Shown: positions 54,920 through 64,000, counted from the stretch's first letter. The stretch is DNA of 64,000 nucleotides from Duganella aquatilis (GCF_009674565.1 NZ_WKJL01000001.1:124001-188000), one strand, 5' to 3'. The notes: generated from the sequence alone by a model not told the origin. Program-made: numbers and translations.

Positions 54920-56595
54920 TGGTGATCGACACCGCCATGCTGGCGCGTGCCCGTCACCTGCGCCAGCAATCGAAACGTACGCTGGTGGAAGAACTGGAAG
55001 CGCTGACCGGTGCCGAACCGCGACTGCTGGTGCACGCACTGGCGCAGCCGTTCGGCATGTCGGTGATGGAGACGGTCGACATGTTGGCCTACGAGCCGGC
55101 CTGGGATTTGCTGCCGCTGTCGCAGGCAATGGTGCGCGCCAGCGTGCTGCTGCGCGCAAGCGATGGCGCTGTGGTCGGCGTGATTGCGGATCCATTCGAC
55201 CTGGATCTGCAAACCTGGCTCGGCACGCATGCGCGGGCCACGCCGTCCGCGCCGCTGGCCACCCGGCTGGCGCTGCAGGCGGACATCCAGGCCTACTTGT
55301 CCAAACAGGAGGAATCTGCGCGCGCCACTGATTTGCTGCTGCCCGGCGCCAGCGAGGGGCGGCGCGACGGTAAGACGGCGGCGGTGCTGTCATTTGCCTC
55401 GGTGTCGGAAGGCGCCAGCCCGGCGGTCCGGCTTGTCAACTCGACCTTGTACGACGCGCTGAAGGCTGGCGCGTCCGACATCCACCTGGAAAGCACGGCC
55501 GGCGGCCTGGCGGTCAAGTACCGTGTGGACGGCGTGCTCGATCACGCCACCTCGGTCAACGGCATCGACGTGGCGGAGCAGATTATCTCGCGTTTGAAGG
55601 TGCTGGCGGAGCTGGACATCGCAGAACGCCGCGTGCCGCAGGACGGCAGCTTCCGCGTGGAGGCCAACGGGCGCGAGATCGATCTGCGCGTATCGATCAT
55701 GCCCAGCATCCATGGTGAGGACGCGGTGATCCGTATTCTCGACAAGCGCGCCATGATCGAAGCCTATGGCGCGCTGACCTTGGAGGCGCTGGGCTTCGAC
55801 GCGCCGTCGCTGGTCACATTGCGCACTCTGGCGCAGGAGGCCTATGGCATGCTGCTGGTGACCGGGCCGACCGGCTCGGGCAAGACCACCACGCTGTATG
55901 CGGCGCTGACCGAAATCCACAACGGCCGCGAGAAGATCATCACGATTGAAGATCCGGTCGAGTACCAACTGCCGGGCATCCTGCAGATCCCGGTCAACGA
56001 GAAGAAGGGGTTGACCTTTGCCAAGGGCCTACGCTCGATCCTGCGCCACGATCCGGACAAGATCATGGTCGGGGAAATCCGCGACCGCGAGACGGCGGAA
56101 ATCGCCGTGCAGTCGGCGCTGACGGGTCACCTGGTGCTGACCACCGTGCACGCGAATAATGTGTTCGACGTGTTCGGCCGCTTCACCCACATGGGCATCG
56201 ATCCGTATGCGTTCGTGTCGGCGCTGAACGGCATCTGGGCGCAACGCCTCGTGCGCATCAACTGCCCGCACTGCGCTACTGGGTACACGCCGGACGACCA
56301 GGAACTGGCCAGCGTTGGCGTCACGCGCGGCGACGTGGCCGGGTACCGCTTCATGCAGGGCAGGGGTTGCGGCGATTGCCGCGGCACCGGCTACAAGGGG
56401 CGCCGCTCGATCGCGGAGATCCTGACCTTGAACGACGAAATCCGCGAGCTGATCGTCGACAAGCGGCCGATCCGACAGATCAAGCAGGCCGCTTACGAGA
56501 ACGGCACGCGTAGCTTGCGCCAGGCGGCGCTGGAACTGGTCAAGCGCGGTGGCACCACGCTGGCTGAAATCAAACGGGTGACCTTGCATGCGTAA
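54916..56595 (+). CDS. gspE: GspE-type secretion ATPase
   Basis: This 559-residue ATPase has an N-terminal domain (about 1-140), then a NTPase core with Walker A G-P-T-G-S-G-K-T-T (K323), an Asp box with H-D-P-D-K-I-M-V-G-E-I-R-D, and H-L-V-L-T-T-V-H-A-N-N. A tetracysteine zinc motif (C-P-H-C ... C-G-D-C) follows, typical of GspE/PilB. It powers pseudopilus assembly from the cytoplasm. Its start overlaps gspF and its end overlaps the PilM-like gene by 8 bp. Confidence 0.94.
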   Translation: MMVIDTAMLARARHLRQQSKRTLVEELEALTGAEPRLLVHALAQPFGMSVMETVDMLAYEPAWDLLPLSQAMVRASVLLRASDGAVVGVIADPFDLDLQTWLGTHARATPSAPLATRLALQADIQAYLSKQEESARATDLLLPGASEGRRDGKTAAVLSFASVSEGASPAVRLVNSTLYDALKAGASDIHLESTAGGLAVKYRVDGVLDHATSVNGIDVAEQIISRLKVLAELDIAERRVPQDGSFRVEANGREIDLRVSIMPSIHGEDAVIRILDKRAMIEAYGALTLEALGFDAPSLVTLRTLAQEAYGMLLVTGPTGSGKTTTLYAALTEIHNGREKIITIEDPVEYQLPGILQIPVNEKKGLTFAKGLRSILRHDPDKIMVGEIRDRETAEIAVQSALTGHLVLTTVHANNVFDVFGRFTHMGIDPYAFVSALNGIWAQRLVRINCPHCATGYTPDDQELASVGVTRGDVAGYRFMQGRGCGDCRGTGYKGRRSIAEILTLNDEIRELIVDKRPIRQIKQAAYENGTRSLRQAALELVKRGGTTLAEIKRVTLHA

Positions 56596-57379
56596 TGTAT
56601 TTGGACAACGGTTCGGCCAGTGCCTGTGCATTGATGTGGCGCCGCAGGCGGTCAGCGTGCGGCGCGTCAGCCGCTGGCGTGGGGCCGCGCCGGATGTGCT
56701 GGCGGCGCAAGCCATCGCGCCGTCGGCCGATCATCCGTTCGACGCCATCGGCAACGCGCTGAGGGCCTTGCTTGGCGAACTGGATGTGCAGAGCTGGCCG
56801 GTCAGCATTGTGCTGGCGGATGAACTGACGCGCATGTGGCGCGTCACACCGCCGCCGGGCGCGGCGCGCATGGCCGACCTGGAAGCCGCCGCCGGTTTTC
56901 GTTTCCAGTCGCTGTACGCCGAAGCGCCGGCCACATGGCAGATCTCCGCCGACTGGCATGCAAGCCAACCATTCTTCGCCGCCGCCGTGCCGCGTGACTT
57001 GCTGGCCGCCTTGCACGGGGTGGCGCAGGACTGCAAACTGACCATCGTCGCCATCGAGCCGCGCTTTGTCAGGGCGTGGAACCGCAGTCGGCGTGGCCTC
57101 AAGCAGGGTGCCTGGTTCGGTCATGTGCACGACAACGTGCTGACGCTGGCCGCCATCGAAGCGGGCGGCACAGGCCTGCGCGCCATCCGTCCGCTGCCGA
57201 TTCCACTTGGCGCCGATCATCGCTGGCTGACGCAGACGCTGCAACGCGAAGCGCTGCTGCTGGATGTGACGGCGCCGTCGCTGCTGCAGGTGCAGGGCAA
57301 CGCCCCGGTCAACTGGTTCAAGCCGGTGAACGGTGTCGCACATATTCCATGCACGGCGCTGGCGGGGAGCGCCGCATGA
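56588..57379 (+). CDS. PilM-like actin-fold protein of the secretion operon
   Basis: This 263-residue protein starts F-G-Q-C-L-C-I-D-V-A-P-Q-A-V-S-V, a strand pattern like the phosphate-1 region of PilM/GspL cytoplasmic domains, and contains V-S-I-V-L-A-D-E-L-T-R. Identity is weak and rests mainly on position: it is followed by PilN-, PilO- and PilP-like genes, each overlapping the next. It probably joins the ATPase to the inner-membrane complex. No membrane segment is seen, unlike GspL, which is fused to one. Confidence 0.65.
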   Translation: MRNVFGQRFGQCLCIDVAPQAVSVRRVSRWRGAAPDVLAAQAIAPSADHPFDAIGNALRALLGELDVQSWPVSIVLADELTRMWRVTPPPGAARMADLEAAAGFRFQSLYAEAPATWQISADWHASQPFFAAAVPRDLLAALHGVAQDCKLTIVAIEPRFVRAWNRSRRGLKQGAWFGHVHDNVLTLAAIEAGGTGLRAIRPLPIPLGADHRWLTQTLQREALLLDVTAPSLLQVQGNAPVNWFKPVNGVAHIPCTALAGSAA

Positions 57380-57933
57380 GGGCACGTAACCGCGTATTGA
57401 AGATCGATTTCGCGCCGCGCAGTGTGCGCCGCGCCTGGTTCCACATCCATCCCGCCGTGCTGGCGCTGGCCGGGGTGGGCTTATTGTTGTGCGCAGGCGC
57501 GGCGTTTGGCGGTTGGCAGCTTGCAGCGCAGAAGCGCGAGCGTGAACACCAGTTGCAGCATTTGCAGGCGCGCGTGGCCGCAATGTCGGCACGTCCGGTG
57601 GAAGTGACCAAAGCAGCGATTCCGGAAGCGCAGGCCACCTTCGTCAATGGAGCCATCAGGCAGCTTAATCTGCCGTGGCGCGAGTTGCAGGACGCCGTGC
57701 TGACCGCCACGCCGCGCACCGTAGCGCTGATCGCCATGGAGCCGGATGCTGGCAAGCGCATTTTGAAAATCACCGCCGAGACCAAAAACAGCGACGACAT
57801 GGTCGCTTACGTGGAGGGGCTGAAAGAGCAGGAGAGCTTTACCAGTGTGATGTTGTCACGCCACGAAATCAATGAGCAGGACCCGAACCGGCCCTTGCGT
57901 TTCCAACTGGAGGCGACATGGTTGGCGCGTTAA
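57376..57933 (+). CDS. PilN-like bitopic membrane protein
   Basis: This 185-residue protein has a short basic start (R-A-R-N-R-V-L-K-I-D-F-A-P-R), one membrane segment (A-V-L-A-L-A-G-V-G-L-L-L-C-A-G, about 27-50), a coiled-coil-like stretch (E-R-E-H-Q-L-Q-H-L-Q-A-R), and a ferredoxin-like periplasmic domain ending R-F-Q-L-E-A-T-W-L-A-R. This is the PilN layout. It overlaps the PilM-like gene by 4 bp and the PilO-like gene by 16 bp. GspL C-terminal domain is the alternative reading. Confidence 0.65.
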   Translation: MRARNRVLKIDFAPRSVRRAWFHIHPAVLALAGVGLLLCAGAAFGGWQLAAQKREREHQLQHLQARVAAMSARPVEVTKAAIPEAQATFVNGAIRQLNLPWRELQDAVLTATPRTVALIAMEPDAGKRILKITAETKNSDDMVAYVEGLKEQESFTSVMLSRHEINEQDPNRPLRFQLEATWLAR

Positions 57934-58481
57934 ACAACGTGAATGTCGCCGCATTGCTGCTGCGCGCCCGCATCGCCGTGCTGCGCTTCGGCGTCGCGGC
58001 GTGCGTGGCGGTGGCGCTGTGTGCGGCCGGTGTGGCGGCGTGGGTATGGTTGCTGCCGCAACGTGCCGCGCAAGTCCACGTGTTAGCCCGGCCTTTGCCG
58101 GCGCCAGCAAGCTTGGTGACGGTGCCCCCACCGCCTTCTGCCGACCAAAACCTGGCCACTTTCTACGATGTGCTTGGAGAGAAACGCTATGCCGAGCAAC
58201 AGGTCAAGGTGCTGTTCGACCTGGCTGCCAGATCCAGTCTCGCCTTGACTCAGGGTGAATACACGGCCGCCTACAATAAAGCAAGCAGCATCACCACCTA
58301 TCAGATCGTCCTGCCTGTGAAGGGACCATACCAGTCGATCTGGCAGTTCGCCATGCAGGGCTTGCGTGAGATGCCGTTTGCTTCGCTCGATGAAATTGGC
58401 TTTCGCCGCGAAACTATCGCCGAGCCAACAGTGGAGGCGCGCCTGCGATTCACCCTGTACCTGAAGGACGCCGCGCCATGA
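57918..58481 (+). CDS. PilO/GspM-like bitopic membrane protein
   Basis: This 187-residue protein has one membrane segment near residues 22-48 (F-G-V-A-A-C-V-A-V-A-L-C), a proline-rich linker (V-P-P-P-P-S), and a periplasmic ferredoxin-like domain with Y-Q-I-V-L-P-V-K-G-P-Y and a strand-rich end (A-R-L-R-F-T-L-Y-L). It has the shape of PilO or GspM. It overlaps both neighbouring genes. Function is inferred from operon position. Confidence 0.6.
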   Translation: MVGALNNVNVAALLLRARIAVLRFGVAACVAVALCAAGVAAWVWLLPQRAAQVHVLARPLPAPASLVTVPPPPSADQNLATFYDVLGEKRYAEQQVKVLFDLAARSSLALTQGEYTAAYNKASSITTYQIVLPVKGPYQSIWQFAMQGLREMPFASLDEIGFRRETIAEPTVEARLRFTLYLKDAAP

Positions 58482-59029
58482 AGCCCTATCAGATGGTGAT
58501 GGCGCTCGCACTGGCGGGCTCCGCAGGGCTTGTGCTGTTGGGCGATAACGCGCCGTCCAGCGGCATCGTCGAACCGGCGGCACGCTCTGCCGGAAGCGCT
58601 GCCGCTCGCGCGCCTACGCCGCGTGCCACCATACAAGGCAATAAACCGCTGGCCGACATCGCCATCCTGCACCTGACGCCGCGCGCGGAACTGGTCGGCG
58701 AAGCGGGCGACGCCACCTTCGCCTCGGAAGAAGGTGTCTTCATGGGCCAGAGCTGGACTCCGCCACCGCCACCACCGCCGCCACCACCGCCACCGGCGGC
58801 ACCGCAACCACCGATGGCGCCGCCGATGCCGTTCCTGTACATCGGCAAAGCCGTGGCGGATGGCACGTGGGAGGTATATCTGTCGCGTGGCGACAAGACC
58901 TACGTGGTGCGCAACAGCACGGTCATCGAAGGCGCCTACCGCGTCGACAAGATTGCACCGCCGCTAATGACCGTAACCTATCTGCCTTTGAAGCAGCAAC
59001 AACAGATGAATATTGGAGTTCTGGATTGA
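58478..59029 (+). CDS. PilP/GspC-like periplasmic linker with a 12-proline run
   Basis: This 183-residue protein has an N-terminal membrane anchor (M-V-M-A-L-A-L-A-G-S-A-G-L-V-L-L), a low-complexity linker with twelve consecutive prolines (P95-P106), and a small C-terminal beta-domain (Y-I-G-K-A-V-A-D-G-T-W-E-V-Y, then D-K-T-Y-V-V) similar in outline to PilP or the GspC HR domain, which binds the secretin. It overlaps the PilO-like gene by 4 bp and the secretin start by 1 bp (TGATG). Translation of the proline run should depend on EF-P. Confidence 0.6.
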   Translation: MKPYQMVMALALAGSAGLVLLGDNAPSSGIVEPAARSAGSAAARAPTPRATIQGNKPLADIAILHLTPRAELVGEAGDATFASEEGVFMGQSWTPPPPPPPPPPPPAAPQPPMAPPMPFLYIGKAVADGTWEVYLSRGDKTYVVRNSTVIEGAYRVDKIAPPLMTVTYLPLKQQQQMNIGVLD

Positions 59030-60993
59030 TGGCTAACCCGCTGATGACTATCGGCCGCTGCGCAGCGCTGGCCATTCTGCTGAGCGGTTGCGCGGGCCAG
59101 ATGGCCTACCGCGACGGCAATGATCTGATCGCGAAGAACCAAATCGAAGCAGGCCTCGCGAAATATCAGGAAGCGGTTCAAGCCGAACCCGGCAACGCGC
59201 AATACCGCGCGGCCTTGCTGCAGGCACGCGAGAAAGCCGCGCAGCGCTTGCTGGAGATCGCGGAGCGCGAACAGGCCGCAGGCCGCGCACTGCCGGCGGA
59301 ACAGAGCTATCGCCGCGTGCTGGCGCTTGATCCGCAAAACGAACGCGCCAGCGCCGGCATGCGTGCGCTGGAGCGCGACAGCCGTCAAGGCAAGCAGCTC
59401 GAAGCCGCCGCACAGCAGTTGAGCAGGGGGGCGTACGAACTGGCCAAGCAAACGTTGAATGCTGTATTGACCGAAACGCCGGGCAACGACAGGGCGCGCG
59501 CCATGCTGCGCGAAGCGACCGAGAAAAGCGCGCCGCCGGCCGCTGAATCAAGCCTGGCGAAAACCTACAAGCAGCCGATCACGATCGAGTTCCGCGATGC
59601 GCCGCTGAAGCAGGTGTTTGAAATCATTTCGCGCCGCTCCGGCCTGAACTTCGTCTTCGACAAGGACGTGAGGACCGACCAGAAAACCACTGTTCTGCTG
59701 AAGAACAGCACCGTCGAATCGGCGATCTATTTCCTGCTGCTGACCAATCAACTCGAGCAGCAGGTGATGGACGCCAACACCATCCTGATTTACCCGAACG
59801 TGGCGGCCAAGCTGAAGGAATATCAGGAGATGACGGTCAAGACCTTCTTCCTGGCGAATGCCGAGGCCAAGCTGGTGGCCAACACGCTAAAGACCATCCT
59901 CAAGTCGCGCGATGTGGCGGTGGACGAAAAACTCAACCTGATCATCGTGCGCGACACGCCGGAGGCGATCCGTCTGGCCGAGCGCCTGATTGCGTTGCAG
60001 GACACGGCGGAGCCGGAGGTGATGCTGGAAGTGGAGATCCTGGAGGTGAAGCGTTCCAGCCTGATGGACCTGGGCGTGGTGTGGCCGACGTCGCTGAACT
60101 TTGCGCCGTTATCGACCTACGGCGGCGCCGGCATTACGGTGCGCGATCTGAAAAACCTCAATCCCGATACCATCAGCGTCACCGGCGCGCAACTGGGCAT
60201 CAACGCCAACAAGAACGACAACGACTCCAACCTGCTGGCCAATCCGCGCATCCGGGTGCGCAACAAGGAGAAGGCAAAGATCGTCATCGGCGACAAGCTG
60301 CCGGTGATTACCTCCACCGTGTCCTCCGGCGTGGGCGGCTTCGCCAGCGACTCGGTCACCTACGTGGATGTCGGTCTGACGCTAAACGCAGAGCCGACCA
60401 TTTACCTGAATAACGAAGTGGCGATCCGCATGCAGCTGGAGGTTAGCAATCTGGTCAACACCATCACGACCAAGAACGGCACCACGGCTTACCAGCTCGG
60501 CACGCGCCAAGCCTCGACCATGTTGCAGTTAAAAGATGGCGAGAACCAGGTGTTGGCCGGGTTGATCAACAACGAAGAGCGCAATTCCTCGAACAAGATC
60601 CCGGGATTTAGCGAACTGCCGCTGGTCAGCCGCTTGTTCGGTAGCCAGCGTGACGACAACGCGAAGACCGAAATCGTGCTGTCGATTACGCCGCACCTGA
60701 TCCGCAACGTGCAGCGGCCGGAGGCATCGGCCGCGGAATTCTCGGCGGGCACGGAGGCCAGCTTCCGCCGGCGTCCGGACCTGACGCCGCGCGCCGCCGT
60801 CGCCTTGCCGCCGCCACCGGGCGCGGTGCAGCCAGCGTTGATGCCTGCGTCCGCCACGCCGGCCGCCGTGGCGGCGCCGGTGCAGGCGGTGCCGCTGTCG
60901 CAGACGCAACCGGCACCCTTGCCAGTCACGCAAGGCGCGCAGCCGCAGTCAGTGCAGCCACCGCCGGCCGAAGCGGCGCCGGTCCAGCAGTGA
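59029..60993 (+). CDS. Secretin with TPR N-terminus (GspD/MshL-like)
   Basis: This 654-residue outer-membrane protein has a lipobox L-L-S-G-C (Cys22), TPR-like repeats (about 30-170), an N-domain ([14 protein letters not shown], about 185-260), and the secretin domain with T-Y-V-D-V-G-L-T-L and the late [13 protein letters not shown] plus [13 protein letters not shown] long proline/alanine tail ends the protein. The TPR-secretin architecture and pilot-free lipoprotein form are more like MshL or T2b-type secretins than classic GspD. Confidence 0.9.
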   Translation: MANPLMTIGRCAALAILLSGCAGQMAYRDGNDLIAKNQIEAGLAKYQEAVQAEPGNAQYRAALLQAREKAAQRLLEIAEREQAAGRALPAEQSYRRVLALDPQNERASAGMRALERDSRQGKQLEAAAQQLSRGAYELAKQTLNAVLTETPGNDRARAMLREATEKSAPPAAESSLAKTYKQPITIEFRDAPLKQVFEIISRRSGLNFVFDKDVRTDQKTTVLLKNSTVESAIYFLLLTNQLEQQVMDANTILIYPNVAAKLKEYQEMTVKTFFLANAEAKLVANTLKTILKSRDVAVDEKLNLIIVRDTPEAIRLAERLIALQDTAEPEVMLEVEILEVKRSSLMDLGVVWPTSLNFAPLSTYGGAGITVRDLKNLNPDTISVTGAQLGINANKNDNDSNLLANPRIRVRNKEKAKIVIGDKLPVITSTVSSGVGGFASDSVTYVDVGLTLNAEPTIYLNNEVAIRMQLEVSNLVNTITTKNGTTAYQLGTRQASTMLQLKDGENQVLAGLINNEERNSSNKIPGFSELPLVSRLFGSQRDDNAKTEIVLSITPHLIRNVQRPEASAAEFSAGTEASFRRRPDLTPRAAVALPPPPGAVQPALMPASATPAAVAAPVQAVPLSQTQPAPLPVTQGAQPQSVQPPPAEAAPVQQ

Positions 60994-61003
60994 GTCGGAT
61001 CCG

Positions 61004-61477
61004 ATGATGCGCGCGCGCGGGTTCAGCCTGATCGAGTTGCTGGTGACGCTGGCGATCCTCGGCCTGCTCGGCACACTGGTGATCCCGACCGCGCAGGTAG
61101 TGGTGCAGCGCCGCCAGGAGCAGGAGCTGCGCGAGGCGCTGCACGACATCCGCGCGGCGCTGGACGCCTACAAGCTGGCCTATGACCAGGGCCGTATCGC
61201 GAGGACACTGGGGGCCAGCGGTTATCCCCGAATGCTGGAGCTGCTGGTGGAAGGCGTGCCGGATCTGCAACATCCCCGGCATGCCAGGATTTATTTCCTG
61301 CGCCGCGTACCACGCGATCCGTTCAATCCTGACACCACACTGCGTGCGGCGCAGACTTGGGGCAAGCGCAGCTACGCCAGCGAAGCCGAGGCGCCGCGCG
61401 AGGGCGACGACGTCTATGATGTCTATAGCATCAGCGACAAGACGGGCCTGAACGGTATTCCGTACAGGAAATGGTGA
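61004..61477 (+). CDS. Type II secretion pseudopilin (GspG-like)
   Basis: This 157-residue protein has a prepilin site [10 protein letters not shown] with glutamate at mature position 5, then a helix ([13 protein letters not shown]) and a C-terminal domain with [11 protein letters not shown] and the end K-T-G-L-N-G-I-P-Y. The D-P-F-N-P core resembles GspG-like and T4P minor pilins. It starts 10 bp after the secretin (ATG or the next ATG 3 bp on). Confidence 0.88.
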   Translation: MMRARGFSLIELLVTLAILGLLGTLVIPTAQVVVQRRQEQELREALHDIRAALDAYKLAYDQGRIARTLGASGYPRMLELLVEGVPDLQHPRHARIYFLRRVPRDPFNPDTTLRAAQTWGKRSYASEAEAPREGDDVYDVYSISDKTGLNGIPYRKW

Positions 61478-61479
61478 CC

Positions 61480-61851
61480 ATGAAAACCAAGGGCTTCACA
61501 CTGATTGAACTGCTGGTTGTGTTGGGGATTATCGCCTTGCTGCTGACGCTGGCCGTGCCGCGTTACTTCCCCAGCATGGACAAGTCGAAGGAAACCGTCT
61601 TGGCGGAGAACCTGCATAATGTGCGCCTGCTGATCGACCAGTATTACGGCGACACCGGCCGCTATCCGGAGACGCTGGAGCAACTGGTGGAGAAGAAATA
61701 CCTGCGTGCGCTGCCGTATGACCCGGTGGCCGAGAGCGATGCAGCCTGGATCATCGTGCCGCCGGAAGATGGCAGCAAGGGCGGCGTCTACAATATTCGC
61801 AGCGGCGCGCCCGGCAACGACCGCAGCGGCAAGCCTTACGCGGACTGGTAG
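61480..61851 (+). CDS. Type II secretion pseudopilin (GspG-like)
   Basis: This 123-residue protein begins M-K-T-K-G-F-T-L-I-E-L-L-V-V-L, a prepilin site with glutamate at mature position 5, then the helix and a short C-terminal domain with Y-G-D-T-G-R-Y-P-E-T-L-E-Q-L and L-P-Y-D-P-V-A. The ATG at 61480 is preferred for its spacing from AGGAAA and its short leader; ATG 61471 is also open. It is a second small pseudopilin of the operon. Confidence 0.87.
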   Translation: MKTKGFTLIELLVVLGIIALLLTLAVPRYFPSMDKSKETVLAENLHNVRLLIDQYYGDTGRYPETLEQLVEKKYLRALPYDPVAESDAAWIIVPPEDGSKGGVYNIRSGAPGNDRSGKPYADW

Positions 61852-61852
61852 C

Positions 61853-62533
61853 GTGGTGCAGCGCGCGCGCCGTCAAGGCGGCTTCACCTATCTGAGCCTG
61901 ATAATCCTGGTGGCAATCATCGGCATGGTGACGGCAAGCACTTTGAAGATGGGGGCGGTGATCCAGCGCGGCAGGGCCGAGCAGCAATTGCTCGACATCG
62001 GCGCAGCCTACAGCGACGCGCTGCAAAGCTATGCGGACGCCACGCCGGCCGGCATGCCGACGCAACCACGATCGCTGCTGGAATTGCTGCGCGATCCGCG
62101 CTTCCCCGGTGTGCGCCGCCATCTGCGGCGCATCTATGTCGATCCCATGACGGGCGGCACGGAATGGGGCATCGTCTATTTGGGCGACCACGTCGGCGTG
62201 CTGGCGGTGTACAGCTTGTCCGACGCGAAGCCGGTCAAAATCGGCAATTTCCCGCCGCGCTTTGCCATGCTGGCGGGGCGGCAGAAGATTTCGGAGTGGC
62301 GTTTCACGGCCGCGGGCAAGACCGGCGCGTCGGGCTCGGCAACGCCCGTATCAGCGGCCGCGGGCCAGGTGCCGCTGGTGCCGGCTGCGCAGCCGCAATT
62401 GTTGACGGCGGACATCGCTTCGGCGCCCGCCGACACGGCGGGGCCGCGCCACGCCGTCCCGGAAACTGACGAACAAGCGCGCGCCGATGCCCCGCCCCCA
62501 GCGCAGGAAGAGCGCAGCCCGGCGTCTGAGTGA
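61853..62533 (+). CDS. Pseudopilin-like protein lacking the +5 glutamate
   Basis: This 226-residue protein has G-G-F-T-Y-L-S-L-I-I-L-V-A-I-I-G, a class III-like prepilin segment in which mature position 5 is serine, not glutamate. The absence of Glu5 is seen in the minor tip pseudopilin GspK, which this may replace. The C-terminal half is low-complexity (A-A-P, P-P-P-A-Q-E) with few predicted strands. The GTG start at 61853 lies 1 bp after the previous stop. It closes the operon. Confidence 0.75.
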   Translation: MVQRARRQGGFTYLSLIILVAIIGMVTASTLKMGAVIQRGRAEQQLLDIGAAYSDALQSYADATPAGMPTQPRSLLELLRDPRFPGVRRHLRRIYVDPMTGGTEWGIVYLGDHVGVLAVYSLSDAKPVKIGNFPPRFAMLAGRQKISEWRFTAAGKTGASGSATPVSAAAGQVPLVPAAQPQLLTADIASAPADTAGPRHAVPETDEQARADAPPPAQEERSPASE

Positions 62534-62839
62534 GACCGGCTAACACGGTCCAGTGCGGTGCCGGCGGACGTCGGGCCGAGAGGCCAGTCTGGGGCCCAGC
62601 GTTGCCGAGGGCATGGACGGGCAAGGGCTGGGTCATGCCTCGACGCAAAGCTGACGCCAGGCGGTGATTGGCAGCGACCAGATCGACATCGCCGAATCGG
62701 CGCAGACCAAGGCGGCGTCCCATTTGGGATAGCTCCAATATGAAGGCGATGGCGGACCGTCTAGTCGACACCATCAGAGTGACGTTGCCTAGTGAGGCCA
62801 ATTTAGTTGACGTGTAGGTGCTGGCTTGGCACCCAAAGG
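62534..62839. other. Intergenic stretch without a recognisable gene
   Basis: No coding frame, terminator or repeat could be supported. Open minus-strand frames here have no ribosome site and no recognised motif. The next gene converges from the right. Confidence 0.5.
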
Positions 62840-64000
62840 CTATTTCTTCGTAGCCTTCAACGCTGCGTCTTGGGTGGCGTTAAAGTATCCGCGCACGAAC
62901 GCCTCATCGTCACTTGTGCCGGGAGTAAATGCGGCTCCTATTTTAATTCGAAGCCGCTTATCGCCCTCCAACCCGTTTATCACATCCACCTCTGAACTCG
63001 TGTATCCGAGCGCTGCAATTGCATCCTTTTCCTTCCCTTCGTCCATTTTATCTCCATGTTCCATCTCGACCAGCACCAAGTAGACAGATCGGAGCTGTTG
63101 AGTGTAGCCCGCGTCGCCGTCTGCCAAGCGCATTGCGGTCCATGCCATCAGCAGCGCGATATTTTCGATGGGGCTTGCCGAATCTGGGCGGAGTTTGGCT
63201 TTTGCGCACCAGATGTCCATGGTCACGGCCATTTTGTTTAACGAAGTGCCAGTGTTCTGAATGAGCTGAGCCAACAGCCGGGAGGCATCCTTTAAGCTTT
63301 CTTGGAAGGATTTCGAAGGGTCCCAAATCCTGTTGAGCACCGCCATTGCATTGGAGTCTGTTCGCAAAGTTTTGAGCGCCGCGGTCGGAGACTTGGCCTG
63401 ATCCACCGTTGCGGGGATCGCAGAGGCGATAAATCGCGGCTCGATCGTGACCCCGACTCTCCATGCGCATAGCATAGCGATTTTCTGAGCCCCAGCGCTT
63501 ATGTCGAGCGTGCCCAAATCGACTAGAGCGCTGATGATGTCTAGAGTGCAGATGTCTGGAGCCGATGCGCGCTCTTCGCTGCAATAAATTCGGAAGAAAA
63601 GATCGTCAGAGTAAAGCAGGAACTCTTCTTTTTTCGCAATCGATTTGATTTCCTCTGTGGCCCAGTGCATGTAGTCATTTTCTGCCGGTTTCACCGCATG
63701 CGGTTGCTGAATCCTTTCGAAATTTGCGCGAAGCAGTTTGAGCAATTCGGCGCATTTGCCCTGCATCGCGCCGCCGGCGAGCGGTGCTGCCAGCTTTGCC
63801 AATTCGAAGACTGTCGCCTGAGCAATGGCAATTTTGGGGAAGATCTGAAATAGAAGCTCGAATAGACCAAGGTCGTTTGTGACTAGCAGAGCCGTCATGT
63901 CGAGCAGCGGAATCTTCTGTCGCATATCCGAAATCGGGACCGCTTTCCATTCGAAGTTGGCCATGACCAGCTGATACTGTCGCTCATCGTGCTTTGAGCG
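62840..64000 (-). CDS. Unrecognised protein, C-terminal part (cut by window edge)
   Basis: The frame is open from the right edge to the stop at 62840-62842, 386 visible residues; the ATG at 63964 is internal or a minor start since the frame continues through R-Q-Y-Q-L-V upstream. The visible part is mainly helical, with a strand-rich segment I-P-L-L-D-M-T-A-L-L-V-T-N-D-L that recalls PIN-like domains and a long helical array. Its codon use is less GC-rich than the secretion operon. I cannot name the function; the 5' end lies outside the window. Confidence 0.55.
   Translation of the reverse strand, partial: RSKHDERQYQLVMANFEWKAVPISDMRQKIPLLDMTALLVTNDLGLFELLFQIFPKIAIAQATVFELAKLAAPLAGGAMQGKCAELLKLLRANFERIQQPHAVKPAENDYMHWATEEIKSIAKKEEFLLYSDDLFFRIYCSEERASAPDICTLDIISALVDLGTLDISAGAQKIAMLCAWRVGVTIEPRFIASAIPATVDQAKSPTAALKTLRTDSNAMAVLNRIWDPSKSFQESLKDASRLLAQLIQNTGTSLNKMAVTMDIWCAKAKLRPDSASPIENIALLMAWTAMRLADGDAGYTQQLRSVYLVLVEMEHGDKMDEGKEKDAIAALGYTSSEVDVINGLEGDKRLRIKIGAAFTPGTSDDEAFVRGYFNATQDAALKATKK

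Overview
The window reads as chromosome of a high-GC betaproteobacterium of the Oxalobacteraceae (Massilia/Duganella-like). The basis is the lpxD-fabZ-lpxA-lpxB-rnhB-methyltransferase gene order, a divergent ppsR/ppsA pair, several PEP-CTERM exported proteins, an EpsA-type LuxR regulator and an ExeM/NucH nuclease. Genus is inference; no rRNA or tRNA gene was recognised.

Layout. 1-5.6 kb: end of the lipid A operon, then a REC-EAL protein. 5.6-13.7 kb: large catalase, ppsR/ppsA control of gluconeogenesis, and an NfeD/stomatin/DUF4259 group. 13.7-18.8 kb, minus strand: an ECF sigma/anti-sigma/S8 protease/porin operon whose four genes overlap by 4 bp each, followed by a TIGR03118-like lipoprotein and a PEP-CTERM protein. 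18.9-24.9 kb: sirtuin, FlgO-like lipoprotein pair, smpB, ratA/rnfH, an alpha/beta hydrolase and a solute-binding protein. 24.9-32.7 kb: five co-oriented sugar genes (LacI regulator, gluconokinase, GPH transporter, GH94 phosphorylase, GH3 glucosidase). They fit a cellobionate/cellobiose pathway, and three near-identical 14-bp palindromes lie upstream of lacI, gntK and the transporter. 32.7-35.4 kb: small exported proteins, with possible phage relics. 35.5-38.8 kb: guaB-guaA.

38.8-47.6 kb is an accessory island beside the 3' end of guaA. It starts with a P4-type integrase preceded by six TGATGGT boxes and an AlpA-like regulator. Next come relics of a MobF relaxase and a TPR protein, then a secreted Rhs/YD-repeat system split over two overlapping genes. 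The second Rhs gene ends in a putative HNH-type nuclease toxin and overlaps a DUF2019-like immunity gene.

47.6-62.5 kb is an export region: an extracellular nuclease and PEP-CTERM protein, an orphan PhoB-like regulator coupled to EpsA, and a compact type II secretion-like operon whose inner-membrane parts look like type IV pilus PilM/N/O/P rather than GspL/M/C. At the right edge is the C-terminal part of an unrecognised minus-strand gene.

The most interesting signals are the cellobionate locus with its putative operators, the anti-sigma factor that appears to end in an S8-propeptide-like domain beside an S8 protease, the two-gene Rhs effector, and the hybrid secretion operon with a structured leader.
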